DNA from: Oceanospirillum sp048270425
GTDB lineage: Bacteria; Pseudomonadota; Gammaproteobacteria; Pseudomonadales; Halomonadaceae
Direction of reading: 5' to 3'
Length of the DNA stretch: 64,000 nt
NCBI GenBank assembly: GCA_048270425.1
Contig: JBLWSY010000015.1
Location: 1-64,000, forward strand
Positions within the stretch are counted from its first letter, which is position 1. Every line of letters starts with the position of its first letter. The notes beneath the pieces are model-generated. The model did not search any database and was not told the origin of the DNA. It saw only the letters and a list, made by a program, of their open reading frames with translations. Below, piece after piece: positions 15,600 to 24,039 of this stretch. Both the position numbers and the translations under genes were made by a program.

Positions 15600-17687
15600 T
15601 CAGAACAGGTTAAAACGCTGGGCCAGCGGCAGTTCAGTCGCAGGCTCACAGGTCAGCAGTTCACCGTCAGCGCGTACCTCATAGGTTTGCGGGTCAACGG
15701 TGATATCAGGCTGCCAGTTGTTCAGCACCATGTCATTTTTGCTGATGTTGCGGGTATTAGCACAGGCTACCAGTTCACGGTTAAGGCCCAGTTTTTCCCG
15801 GATGCCGTTATCCAGCGCTGCTTTGGAAACAAAGGTGACGGAGGTTTTGCTAGCCGCTTTACCGTGAGCACCGAACATAGGACGGTAATGCACCGGCTGT
15901 GGCGTTGGGATGGAGGCGTTCGGATCACCCATCGGGGCTGCGGCGATCATGCCGCCCTTGATAATCATCGAAGGCTTGGTGGCGAAGAAAGCGGGTTTCC
16001 AGAGTACCAGATCCGCCAGCTTGCCCGGTTCAATAGAACCGACTTCGTGGGAAACACCGTGGGTAATCGCCGGATTGATGGTGTACTTGGCGACATAACG
16101 GCGGGCGCGGAAGTTATCGCAGCCCACGTCCTGATCTTCCGGCAGCAGGCCAAACTGAGTTTTCATCTTGTGAGCCGTCTGCCAGGTACGGGTAACCACT
16201 TCACCAACTCGTCCCATCGCCTGAGAGTCGGAAGAGATCATGGAGAAGGCACCGCGATCGTGGAAAATATCCTCGGCAGCGATGGTTTCCTTGCGGATAC
16301 GGGAGTCGGCAAAGGCCACGTCTTCCGGAATTGAGCTGTCCAGGTGGTGACAGACCATCAGCATATCGAGGTGCTCATCCACCGTATTGACCGTGTAAGG
16401 GCGGGTCGGGTTGGTGGAGGAGGGCAGCACATTGGGGTAAGCACAGGCGCGGATAATATCCGGCGCGTGGCCACCGCCAGCCCCTTCCGTGTGGTAAGTG
16501 TGGATAACCCGGCCTTTGAACGCGCCAATGGTGTCATCAACAAAGCCGGATTCGTTCAAGGTATCGGTATGAATCGCCACCTGAACATCGTACTTTTCCG
16601 CCACCATCAGGCAGCAGTCGATAGAAGCCGGAGTTGTGCCCCAGTCTTCATGCAGTTTCAGGCCGCAGACACCGGCTTCCAGCTGTTCTTCCAGTGCCTC
16701 TGGCTGGGAAGCATTACCCTTGCCCAGAAAACCCAGATTCATCGGCATATCATCGGTACTTTGCAGCATCTTGCCGATGTACCAAGGCCCCGGTGTACAG
16801 GTAGTCGCATTAGTGCCGGTAGCTGGCCCTGTTCCGCCACCGATCATGGTGGTGACACCGCTCATCAGGGCTTCTTCGATCTGCTGCGGGCAGATAAAGT
16901 GAATGTGAGCATCGATGCCGCCAGCGGTCAGAATTGAACCCTCACCGGCGATCACCTCTGTGCCCGGCCCAATGATGATATCCACATTGGCCTGAACATC
17001 CGGGTTACCGGCTTTACCGATCCGAAAGATGCGACCGGCTTTGATACCGACATCACCTTTAACGATACCCCAGTGATCCAGAATCACAGCATTGGTGATC
17101 ACCAGATCCATAGCGCCTTCGCTGCGATCGGTTGGTTCGTTGACCTGCTGACTCTGACCCATGCCATCACGGATCACCTTACCGCCACCGAACTTCACTT
17201 CATCGCCATAAACGGTGAAATCTTTCTCGACCTGAATCCAGAGATCGGTATCGCCCAGTCGGACCTTGTCACCCACCGTAGGGCCGAACATCTGAGCATA
17301 GGCGGTGCGGTCCATCGTCACTGATGAGGTCTCAGCGTTGGCATCGGAGCTGCCTGCGTCTTCAAGCGGCCCCATCACTTCGCCGCGGAAGCCATAAATG
17401 GTCTTGCTGCCGGCAAATTCCACCAGTTGAACTTCACGACCCTGACCGGGCTCGAAACGAACCGCAGTGCCGGAAGCGATATTCAGGTGAAAGCCTTTGG
17501 CGGCTTCGCGGTCAAAGCTCAGTGCCGGATTGGTTTCGGCAAAATGATAATGGGAGCCTACCTGAACAGGGCGATCACCGGTGTTTTCAACCCGTAGAGT
17601 GATCACCTTACGGCCTTCGTTAAGTGTGATCTGCCCTGCCGCGGCTTTTACTTCGCCGGGGATAAAGAGGCTTTCCTGATCGGTCAT
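15600..17687 (-). CDS. ureBC: Urease beta-alpha fusion (UreB-UreC in one chain)
   Basis: 695 residues in one open frame. Residues 1-107 are a complete UreB (FIPGEVKAAAGQITLNEGRK at about 8-27 to YGFRGEVMGPL). Residues 108-124 are a Asp/Ala/Ser/Glu-rich linker (EDAGSSDANAETSSVT). Residues 125-695 are a complete UreC (starts MDRTAYAQMFGPTVGD; nickel ligands in GGIDAHIHF, carbamylated lysine in CGLKLHEDWG, flap histidine in MVCHHLDSS). In most bacteria ureB and ureC are separate genes; Helicobacter fuses gamma-beta, plants fuse all three. An internal ATG exists at 17315 but has no good ribosome site before it. The catalytic residues look intact, so the enzyme should be active as UreA3(UreBC)3. 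Confidence 0.95.
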   Translation of the reverse strand: MTDQESLFIPGEVKAAAGQITLNEGRKVITLRVENTGDRPVQVGSHYHFAETNPALSFDREAAKGFHLNIASGTAVRFEPGQGREVQLVEFAGSKTIYGFRGEVMGPLEDAGSSDANAETSSVTMDRTAYAQMFGPTVGDKVRLGDTDLWIQVEKDFTVYGDEVKFGGGKVIRDGMGQSQQVNEPTDRSEGAMDLVITNAVILDHWGIVKGDVGIKAGRIFRIGKAGNPDVQANVDIIIGPGTEVIAGEGSILTAGGIDAHIHFICPQQIEEALMSGVTTMIGGGTGPATGTNATTCTPGPWYIGKMLQSTDDMPMNLGFLGKGNASQPEALEEQLEAGVCGLKLHEDWGTTPASIDCCLMVAEKYDVQVAIHTDTLNESGFVDDTIGAFKGRVIHTYHTEGAGGGHAPDIIRACAYPNVLPSSTNPTRPYTVNTVDEHLDMLMVCHHLDSSIPEDVAFADSRIRKETIAAEDIFHDRGAFSMISSDSQAMGRVGEVVTRTWQTAHKMKTQFGLLPEDQDVGCDNFRARRYVAKYTINPAITHGVSHEVGSIEPGKLADLVLWKPAFFATKPSMIIKGGMIAAAPMGDPNASIPTPQPVHYRPMFGAHGKAASKTSVTFVSKAALDNGIREKLGLNRELVACANTRNISKNDMVLNNWQPDITVDPQTYEVRADGELLTCEPATELPLAQRFNLF

Positions 17688-17699
17688 AATGGTGACTCC

Positions 17700-18002
17700 T
17701 TAGCAGATAGGCTGGTGAACGGTGACTAGCTTGGTGCCATCGGGGAAGGTGGCTTCTACCTGAACCTCGTGAATCAGCTCCGTTACGCCTTCCATCACCT
17801 GATCCGCATTGAGCAGGGTTTTGCCGTAACTCATCAGTTCAGCAACGGTTTTACCGTCGCGGGCACCTTCGATGATCTCCATGGTGATAAAGGCAACCGC
17901 TTCCGGATAATTCAGTTTCAGTCCACGGTTCAGGCGTCGTTCCGCCAGCAGAGCTGCGGTAAAGATCAGCAGCTTATCTTTCTCTCTTGGCAGTAGTTCC
18001 AT
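17700..18002 (-). CDS. ureA: Urease gamma subunit UreA
   Basis: 100 residues, the normal size of a stand-alone gamma subunit. MELLPREKDKLLIFTAALLAERR start and AVAFITMEIIEGARDG are typical. The ATG at 18002 was preferred over an upstream in-frame start 5 codons earlier because it gives the family N-terminus. It is 12 bases before the ureBC start, so the subunits are made from one message. Confidence 0.97.
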   Translation of the reverse strand: MELLPREKDKLLIFTAALLAERRLNRGLKLNYPEAVAFITMEIIEGARDGKTVAELMSYGKTLLNADQVMEGVTELIHEVQVEATFPDGTKLVTVHQPIC

Positions 18003-18062
18003 AGTGACCTCTTGCAATGTGATCCTGACGGGCAGGTATTCTTGTTGTTCCGTTTATATGGC

Positions 18063-18989
18063 TCAGGTGGCCCAGATACGAGGCTCACAGGCATCGCGGT
18101 TAAGCAGTTCAGGGCGAACCTGCTTCCAGCATTCAATAAACAGCTTGCGGGCTTTTTCCGAGCAGTGGCCCAGATAGCGCACCATCAGAAAGCCGTGATT
18201 CAGAGTGACGCCCGCGAGAAAATCCTCATCGGGAGATTTGTGCTGCTCGCAGCAATCCCGCAACCTGCGGATCAGGTTTTCCAGTACAGTTTCATCATCG
18301 TTGATAGGGGTATTAAAAGCGGGCGCATCGAATGGCCCGGCGACCATCATGGCGGTAATCGGATAGCCTCTCAGCCCTGCAAGGCTTTGCAGCATGCCGT
18401 TTTCCTGCTGATCACCATCGACGACTAATCGCTCACGAAGGCAAAGTTTGCCATCGCGATAAATCTGCAGGTTTTGCTTCATCAGACTGCCGGGGGTGAA
18501 GGGTTGCTGGCAAGCGGGCAGGCCGAGACTGGTGATCTCCCAGCCGATATAGCGGGCGTTGCCGGTAAGATGCACCTGAGTATCCAGCTGTGTCTGAGCT
18601 CCAGGGTAGATGATGCCTTCCAAAGGCAGCCATTCGAGGGAGGCATCATCCGCCAGATCAAAGCGCAGTATCTGATGCTGCAGACTTTTATCCGCCCGGG
18701 CTTTATAGACCCGACCTGCTCCCGGTGTGGTAATCAGAGCAGAAGCCTGTTCACCGACATTAGCAGAGATGGTCAGGGTATCGCCGGAAACCATACCTCC
18801 CGGAGGATGCAACAGATAGAGGTGTGCCAGATTGCGCCCTTCAGGGTAAAAGGGCTTTTGCACATAAAGCGGGCCTTTATGCTCACAACCTTTTAATACC
18901 GATCCGCGCAGAGTACGGGCCAGTTTGAGTGCCAGTCGGGCTTCCCAATGGGAAGCCTGTTCCTGTGTTGTTATCACTGCCTGATTCAT
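18063..18989 (-). CDS. ureD: Urease accessory protein UreD (UreH)
   Basis: 308 residues, the scaffold that binds apo-urease and forms the nickel-delivery tunnel with UreF. Recognised by GPLYVQKPFYPEG, HLYLLHPPGGMVSGDTL and TPGAGRVYKA. It heads the ure genes (D-A-BC-E-F-G-hupE). The 213-bp leader region contains a sigma-54 type promoter and an NtrC-like box. Confidence 0.97.
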   Translation of the reverse strand: MNQAVITTQEQASHWEARLALKLARTLRGSVLKGCEHKGPLYVQKPFYPEGRNLAHLYLLHPPGGMVSGDTLTISANVGEQASALITTPGAGRVYKARADKSLQHQILRFDLADDASLEWLPLEGIIYPGAQTQLDTQVHLTGNARYIGWEITSLGLPACQQPFTPGSLMKQNLQIYRDGKLCLRERLVVDGDQQENGMLQSLAGLRGYPITAMMVAGPFDAPAFNTPINDDETVLENLIRRLRDCCEQHKSPDEDFLAGVTLNHGFLMVRYLGHCSEKARKLFIECWKQVRPELLNRDACEPRIWAT

Positions 18990-19008
18990 AGGTCGTCTGC
19001 TTTACGGA

Positions 19009-19025
19009 TGCACTCTTCTGGTGCT
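19009..19025. promoter_or_regulatory. NtrC-like binding box before ureD
   Basis: TGCAC-TCTTCTG-GTGCT fits the NtrC pattern TGCAC-N7-GTGCA at nine of ten positions. It lies 20 bases before the ureD start and downstream of the sigma-54 element at 19138-19154. Further GTGCGCT/AGCGCAC words (19050-19056 and 19104-19110, reverse complements of one another) lie between. The downstream placement is unusual for an enhancer. Confidence 0.5.
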
Positions 19026-19137
19026 TATTTTATTGGTTAAGATTTTCTGGTGCGCTTTTTTTGATGTTTTAACTCTCTGTTTTTATTGGGTTTTATTTTT
19101 GTTAGCGCACTTTTAAAGACTTTCTGTAATCTGTTGA

Positions 19138-19154
19138 TGCAAATTCCCGACCAA
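19138..19154 (-). promoter_or_regulatory. Sigma-54 (-24/-12) promoter of the ure genes
   Basis: On the minus strand the sequence reads TTGGTCGGGAATTTGCA, with GG and GC separated by exactly 10 bases and a perfect TTTGCA -12 element; the -24 element is TTGG but lacks the CAC. Predicted start about 19127, giving a leader of roughly 140 bases to ureD. Confidence 0.6.
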
Positions 19155-19202
19155 CTAACCCTGCTAAATTATGTGGGTTAATTGGTGTCTGCTGAGGGGG
19201 GG

Positions 19203-20129
19203 TTATGCGCTTGGCGCGGGATGCTCATTTATCCAGTGCTCGGCGATATCTGCTCTGCGGGTGATCCAGATATCGTCAAAGCTTTGCAGGTAATCCAGAA
19301 AGCGTTGCAGGGCGCGGAAGCGTCCGGGTTTACCGATCAGACGACAGTGCAAGCCGATGGACATCATCGCAGGACGTGTTGCGCCCTCTTCATACATCAC
19401 GTCAAAACTGTCTTTCAGATAGCGGAAGAACTCATCGCCCTCAGAAAACCCCTGAGAGGATGAAAAGCGCATATCGTTACAGTCCAGCGTGTAGGGAACG
19501 ACCAGATGCTGTCGGGTTTCACCGGTTGAGGTAGTAACCGGTGTCCAGAATGGCAGGTCATCGCCATAGTAATCAGAGTCATACAGAAAGCCGCCATGCT
19601 CAACAACCAGCTGACGGGTATTCGGGGAATCCCGCCCTGTGTACCAGCCCAGAGGCGTTTCTCCGGTCATCTGTTCCAGCATACGAACGGCTTCTTTCAT
19701 GTGTTCCCGTTCGATATGTTCCGGCATCTCCTGATAGTGGATCCAGCGCAGGCCGTGACAGGCGATCTCGTGGCCCTGATCGATAAAAGCCTGAGTCACT
19801 TCCGGGTTTCTCGCCAGCGCCATCGCAACACCAAAAATGGTCATGGGCAGCTGGCGCTTTTCAAACTCTCTGAGGATGCGCCAGACACCAACACGGGAGC
19901 CGTATTCGTACAGCGACTCTATGCTCATGTGACGACTTGTATAAGGCTGGGCTCCGGCAATTTCCGACAGAAAGGTTTCTGCATGGGGGTCACCGTGAAG
20001 CACAGAATTTTCACCGCCTTCCTCATAGTTGAGTACGAACTGAACCGCCAGTTTGGCCTGGTTTGGCCAGTTGGCATTGGGCGGGTTAGCGCCGTAACCC
20101 TTCATATCTCTGGGATAATTGCAGCTCAT
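19203..20129 (-). CDS. puuE: Allantoinase, polysaccharide-deacetylase type (PuuE)
   Basis: 308 residues of the NodB-fold, cofactor-independent allantoinase family, which hydrolyses (S)-allantoin to allantoate. N-terminal MSCNYPRDMKGYGANPPNAN and EEGGENSVLHGD are characteristic, as are MTIFGVAMALARNPE and HGLRWIHYQ. It overlaps the racemase gene by 4 bases, so the two are translationally coupled. With allantoicase and ureidoglycolate lyase nearby it starts the ureide breakdown path. Confidence 0.93.
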   Translation of the reverse strand: MSCNYPRDMKGYGANPPNANWPNQAKLAVQFVLNYEEGGENSVLHGDPHAETFLSEIAGAQPYTSRHMSIESLYEYGSRVGVWRILREFEKRQLPMTIFGVAMALARNPEVTQAFIDQGHEIACHGLRWIHYQEMPEHIEREHMKEAVRMLEQMTGETPLGWYTGRDSPNTRQLVVEHGGFLYDSDYYGDDLPFWTPVTTSTGETRQHLVVPYTLDCNDMRFSSSQGFSEGDEFFRYLKDSFDVMYEEGATRPAMMSIGLHCRLIGKPGRFRALQRFLDYLQSFDDIWITRRADIAEHWINEHPAPSA

Positions 20130-20845
20130 CCTTGTTCACCTGCGGTCGTTTTATCTTCGGCGGGCTGATAGGTACAGTGTTTGCTGGTGGATAGTCCGCA
20201 ACGCAGCAGGCCTTCGATCAGACTGATACCTGCTCTGACACCATCAATCACCGGAACCTGCAGGGCATCCTGTAATTTCTTCTGCAGAATGGTCAGGCCA
20301 GCACAGCCCAGCACCAGTACTTCAGATTCATCCTGCTCCAGAATCTGCTGGCAACGTTCCAGCAGAACCGGGAACCATTCCGGTTCGAGAAATTTTTCCA
20401 GATCCAGCACCGGTGTTTTCATGGCGTGTACGCCCCGGCAGTGAGTGGCAAAGCCATACTGTTGGGCGTTGCGCTCCAGAATATGAACGGACTTCTGTTG
20501 TGCCGTCAGCACCGAAAAACCTGCCCCCAAAAGAGTTGCTGTATGCATGGCGGCCTCACCGATGCCCAGTACCGGAGCGGATGTCATCTCGCGGCAGGCA
20601 TCAAGGCCGGTGTCGTCTGCGCAGGCGATCAGATAACCCCGTGACGGATTGTTCTGCACACTTTTCAGTACGCCCACGGTAGCCAGAGCGCCATCGTAAA
20701 AGCCTTCTACACTGGCGACCCCCGATGGGGCGCAGACGACCTTCAGCTGAGTGTCCTGCAGCGCCACTTCGGTGCAGCTGTGTTCAATAACCTGGCGCAT
20801 CGCTTCGCTGGTGTTGGGATTAATTACGCAAATAGTCTGTGACAT
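20126..20845 (-). CDS. Asp/Glu/hydantoin racemase family protein, probable allantoin racemase
   Basis: 239 residues of the HyuE/HpxA racemase family with the two catalytic cysteines Cys75 (LIACADDTG) and Cys181 (VLGCAGLTIL). Because it overlaps an allantoinase gene and sits in a ureide operon, the most likely substrate is (R)-allantoin, converted to the (S) form used by the allantoinase. A hydantoin substrate cannot be excluded. It follows the permease gene after 15 bases. Confidence 0.88.
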   Translation of the reverse strand: MSQTICVINPNTSEAMRQVIEHSCTEVALQDTQLKVVCAPSGVASVEGFYDGALATVGVLKSVQNNPSRGYLIACADDTGLDACREMTSAPVLGIGEAAMHTATLLGAGFSVLTAQQKSVHILERNAQQYGFATHCRGVHAMKTPVLDLEKFLEPEWFPVLLERCQQILEQDESEVLVLGCAGLTILQKKLQDALQVPVIDGVRAGISLIEGLLRCGLSTSKHCTYQPAEDKTTAGEQG

Positions 20846-20860
20846 AGAGATTCCGATGGC

Positions 20861-21691
20861 TTAATTAACGGTTTTAGCCCGATGCTTTTTCAGCAGGTGA
20901 ACAGCAAACATGGCGCAAAAGATCAGACTGAAAGAGAACAGAGTCGTAACTGTACCCAACGCATAGAGCACGGGAGAGGTGACGTTGGTGGTCATGCCGT
21001 AGATCTCCAGCGGCAGGGTGTTATAGGTGCCGGAGGTCATCAGTGTGCGGGCAAACTCGTCATAAGAGAGGGTGAAGCCGAACAGACTGACACCGATCAG
21101 GCTCGGCAGCACCAGAGGGAAAACCACAAAGCGGAAGGTCTGCCAGGAGGTTGCCCCCATATCTATAGCCGCGGCTTCATAGCTGCGGTTAAAACGGTTG
21201 AAGACCGCAAACATAATCAGCAGCCCAAACGGCAGCGTCCAGGTCAGGTGAGCACCAAAAGCAGAGGTGTACCAGGTGGGTGCAATGCCTAAGCGGTCAA
21301 ACATGATGCCGATACCCAAACTGATCAGAATAGAGGGCAGAATCAGGCTAACCAGAGAGAGATAAAAGAGTGCATCACTGCCTTTAAATTTGCGGCGATA
21401 GGCCAGACCTGCCAGCAGAGAAAAAGCCGCTGTGCAGATCATAACGGCAAAGCCCAGCAATACCGAGCGGAGCAAAGAGCCGCCAAAATCACCCACTTGT
21501 TGGGGTTCAAACAGCTGACGGAACCAGTGCAAGGAAACGCCATTCATCGGGAACGTCAGGCCACCGTTAGGGCCCTGGAATGAGAGAATGGCAATGGTCA
21601 CTGTCGGGCCGTAAAGAAAGACCAGAAAGAGCATAAAAAACAGTGTCAGAGGCACAAAGCCCGGCTTATGTCGTTGGTTAATACGAGCCAT
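20861..21691 (-). CDS. ABC transporter permease (PotC-like), ureide/polyamine type
   Basis: 276 residues with six predicted membrane helices and the EAA loop YEAAAIDMGATSWQTFRFVVFPLVLPSL that docks the ATPase. PotC-side member of the spermidine/putrescine family. It is the second permease of the operon, 4 bases after the first. Its location between binding protein and allantoin enzymes suggests import of allantoin or a related ureide rather than polyamine; this is inferred from context only. Confidence 0.9.
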   Translation of the reverse strand: MARINQRHKPGFVPLTLFFMLFLVFLYGPTVTIAILSFQGPNGGLTFPMNGVSLHWFRQLFEPQQVGDFGGSLLRSVLLGFAVMICTAAFSLLAGLAYRRKFKGSDALFYLSLVSLILPSILISLGIGIMFDRLGIAPTWYTSAFGAHLTWTLPFGLLIMFAVFNRFNRSYEAAAIDMGATSWQTFRFVVFPLVLPSLIGVSLFGFTLSYDEFARTLMTSGTYNTLPLEIYGMTTNVTSPVLYALGTVTTLFSFSLIFCAMFAVHLLKKHRAKTVN

Positions 21692-21695
21692 GGTT

Positions 21696-22550
21696 TTATA
21701 GCTCCTTCTTGATATTGATAAAGCGGAACATCACGCTGAGCATGATCAGCACGGCTCCCAGCAGGACGATGGCGTTTGCGGCAGCCGCAGGGTATTGCAG
21801 CAGAGAGATTTCATTACGGATCAGAACCCCCACGGAAGCACTCAGGCCACCGCTCATCATGGTGACGGTAATAAAGTCACCCATAACCAATGTCATCACG
21901 AAGATGGAGCCGATCGCCAGACCGGATTTGCACAGCGGCAGAATAACGTGGGTAATGGTTTGAAAAGCGCTGGCGCCGGAGTCGATGGCGGCCTCTACCA
22001 GATTGCGGTCGATCCGCATCATGGAGTTAAAAACGGGAATAACCACAAACAGGGTGTACAGGTGAACAAACGCCAGAATGACACTGAAGTCACTGTACAG
22101 CAGCCATTCGATTGGCTCGTTGATAATGTGGGTTTCCAGTAAGGCTGAATTCACCAGACCGTTTCGGCCCAGCAAAGGAATCCAGGAGATCATTCGGATG
22201 ATATTGGATGTCAGGAAAGGTACCGTACAGGCGATAAACAGCAGGCTCTGTACGAAGGAATTTTTGACATAAAAAGCGATGTAATAAGCCACCGTAAAAC
22301 CGATCAGCAAGGTGATGATCAGCGTTGAAACGGCATAGAACAGAGTCTTCAGATACGCGCTGTAAGTCACCGATGATGTCAGAAGAAATTCATAGTTTTC
22401 CGTAATAAAGTCCGGCAGAAGTCGGTAAGAATCGTAATCCCAGAAGCTCACCACAAAGATGGTCAGAATCGGGAAAAGCAAAAATAACAAAATAACCAGA
22501 GCCAGCGGTGCGGCCTGAAAGTAACTGATATATTGAGAAAAAAAGCGCAT
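21696..22550 (-). CDS. ABC transporter permease (PotB-like)
   Basis: 284 residues, six membrane helices, EAA loop LVEAAIDSGASAFQTITHVILPLCKSGL. PotB-side partner of the next permease. Begins 68 bases after the binding-protein stop codon; the gap is A+T-poor and contains no clear terminator, so the genes are probably one transcript. Confidence 0.9.
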   Translation of the reverse strand: MRFFSQYISYFQAAPLALVILLFLLFPILTIFVVSFWDYDSYRLLPDFITENYEFLLTSSVTYSAYLKTLFYAVSTLIITLLIGFTVAYYIAFYVKNSFVQSLLFIACTVPFLTSNIIRMISWIPLLGRNGLVNSALLETHIINEPIEWLLYSDFSVILAFVHLYTLFVVIPVFNSMMRIDRNLVEAAIDSGASAFQTITHVILPLCKSGLAIGSIFVMTLVMGDFITVTMMSGGLSASVGVLIRNEISLLQYPAAAANAIVLLGAVLIMLSVMFRFINIKKEL

Positions 22551-22618
22551 TGAATCTGCTCCGATAAATTGAGGCGGGAGGCCCTAGCCCCCGCCTTATC
22601 TCTGATGGCTGTATCGCG

Positions 22619-23965
22619 TTAAGAGGCGATAAACTCATTCCATTTTCTGAGCATGTACTTGTTCTCATCCATGACAGAGTTCCAGCAGGCCACTGAGCTC
22701 ATACGCTCCCAGTAAGAACCACCGTCACGCACCGCACCGGCTTTTTCCATCACCTTACCTTCAGGACTCAGAATGTCGCCCTGTGCCGGTTTACCTTCAA
22801 TCCAGTAACCCCATTCATCAGCCGTCATGTACTGCTTGGAGGTTGATGGTGCCGCAGAGTAGTAACCCTGACGGTTCAGATAAGCCCCGACCCAGCCGGA
22901 CAGGTACCAGTCGATATATTCATAAGCGGCATCCAGCTCAATACCACTCAGATGCTTCGCAAGGCCGATACCACCGCCCCATGAGCGATAACCTTCCTCA
23001 AGTGGTTGATAGCGGCACTCGATACCCTTTGAGCGAACTGCGGCAACTGCCGGAGACCACATGGACTGAATCACCACTTCACCGGATGACATCAGGTTGA
23101 CGGACTCATCGAAGCTCTTCCAGAACGCACGGAACTGCCCCTGTGATTTGGCTTCTTTCAGAATGGCGATGGTTTGGTCGATCTCAGCACGGGTCATGTT
23201 GCCTTTGTCGGCGTATTTGATCTCACCCATGGATTCGCAAATCATCGCGGCATCCATAATGCCGATGGCCGGAATGTTCAGAATGGAGGTCTTGCCGCGG
23301 AATTCCGGGTCCATAATGTCGCGCCAGTTGGTAATCGGGCGACCGACCAGATCCGGACGAATACCCAGAGTGTCTGCGTTATAAATAGTCGGAACCAGCG
23401 TCATCCAGCGGGTTGGGTTATCTGCAAACTCAGTCGAGTTCGCGCCTTCAACAAAACCAACAGTATGGGGGGCGGTACCCTGAGCGATCACAGAATCCGG
23501 GGTCAGCTTACCGTTGATGAAAAGCGGTGCGATTTTGTCGAAGTTTTTCAGGCGGTGAGTATCCATCGCCTGCATGGTGCCGGCCGGGAAAACCTTCTTA
23601 CAGATCCAGTATTCGATATCGGCAATATCGAAAGAGCGGGGCTGAGTCACGGTGCGCTGTGCAACGGCATCGGAATCCAGAGCGGTTAATTCCAGATTGA
23701 TACCCAGATCTTCCTTGGCTTTCTGCGCGATGGCATTCAGGTTAGATACCCCGGTACCAAACTGGCGCAGCGTGATGTTTTTGATGTTTTGTGCCCAGAT
23801 CATCGGGAAGCCGGTGATGGCTCCTGACCCTACTGCTGCACCGCTTAAGGCACCCGCGGCTTTAATAAAGCTGCGACGAGACATTCCTTTCTTTTCTGGT
23901 GTTGCTGAAACCGTTTCTGTTTCGGCTCCGGTAACTTCGCTTGGGTTTTTCACATCATCTTTCAT
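22619..23965 (-). CDS. ABC transporter substrate-binding protein (PotD-like), Tat-exported
   Basis: 448 residues. A twin-arginine signal (SRRSFIKAAGALSGAAVGSG, Arg30-Arg31) follows a 28-residue polar leader, so export is folded, via Tat. The rest is a type II periplasmic binding fold of the spermidine/putrescine group. It lies between the ATPase and the two permeases of the same operon. Ligand unknown; allantoin or a related ureide is suggested by the downstream enzymes. Confidence 0.88.
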   Translation of the reverse strand: MKDDVKNPSEVTGAETETVSATPEKKGMSRRSFIKAAGALSGAAVGSGAITGFPMIWAQNIKNITLRQFGTGVSNLNAIAQKAKEDLGINLELTALDSDAVAQRTVTQPRSFDIADIEYWICKKVFPAGTMQAMDTHRLKNFDKIAPLFINGKLTPDSVIAQGTAPHTVGFVEGANSTEFADNPTRWMTLVPTIYNADTLGIRPDLVGRPITNWRDIMDPEFRGKTSILNIPAIGIMDAAMICESMGEIKYADKGNMTRAEIDQTIAILKEAKSQGQFRAFWKSFDESVNLMSSGEVVIQSMWSPAVAAVRSKGIECRYQPLEEGYRSWGGGIGLAKHLSGIELDAAYEYIDWYLSGWVGAYLNRQGYYSAAPSTSKQYMTADEWGYWIEGKPAQGDILSPEGKVMEKAGAVRDGGSYWERMSSVACWNSVMDENKYMLRKWNEFIAS

Positions 23966-24039
23966 AACAGCCTCTCTGGCATTTTGAGTTGTTTTATCTA
24001 GGGTTAACTCTTGTTATTGCTTACTTAGTTGTGATCAGG

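Noticed and set aside
17300..17370. Separate ureB and ureC genes disguised by a missing base
   Set aside because: The linker frame has no stop, is plausible as a flexible spacer and both domains are complete. It is reported as a fusion, with the read check listed.
18990..19202. Small RNA or hidden short gene in the ureD leader
   Set aside because: No open frame with a ribosome site or terminator-ended transcript was seen; the region is explained by promoter elements and A+T-rich sequence.
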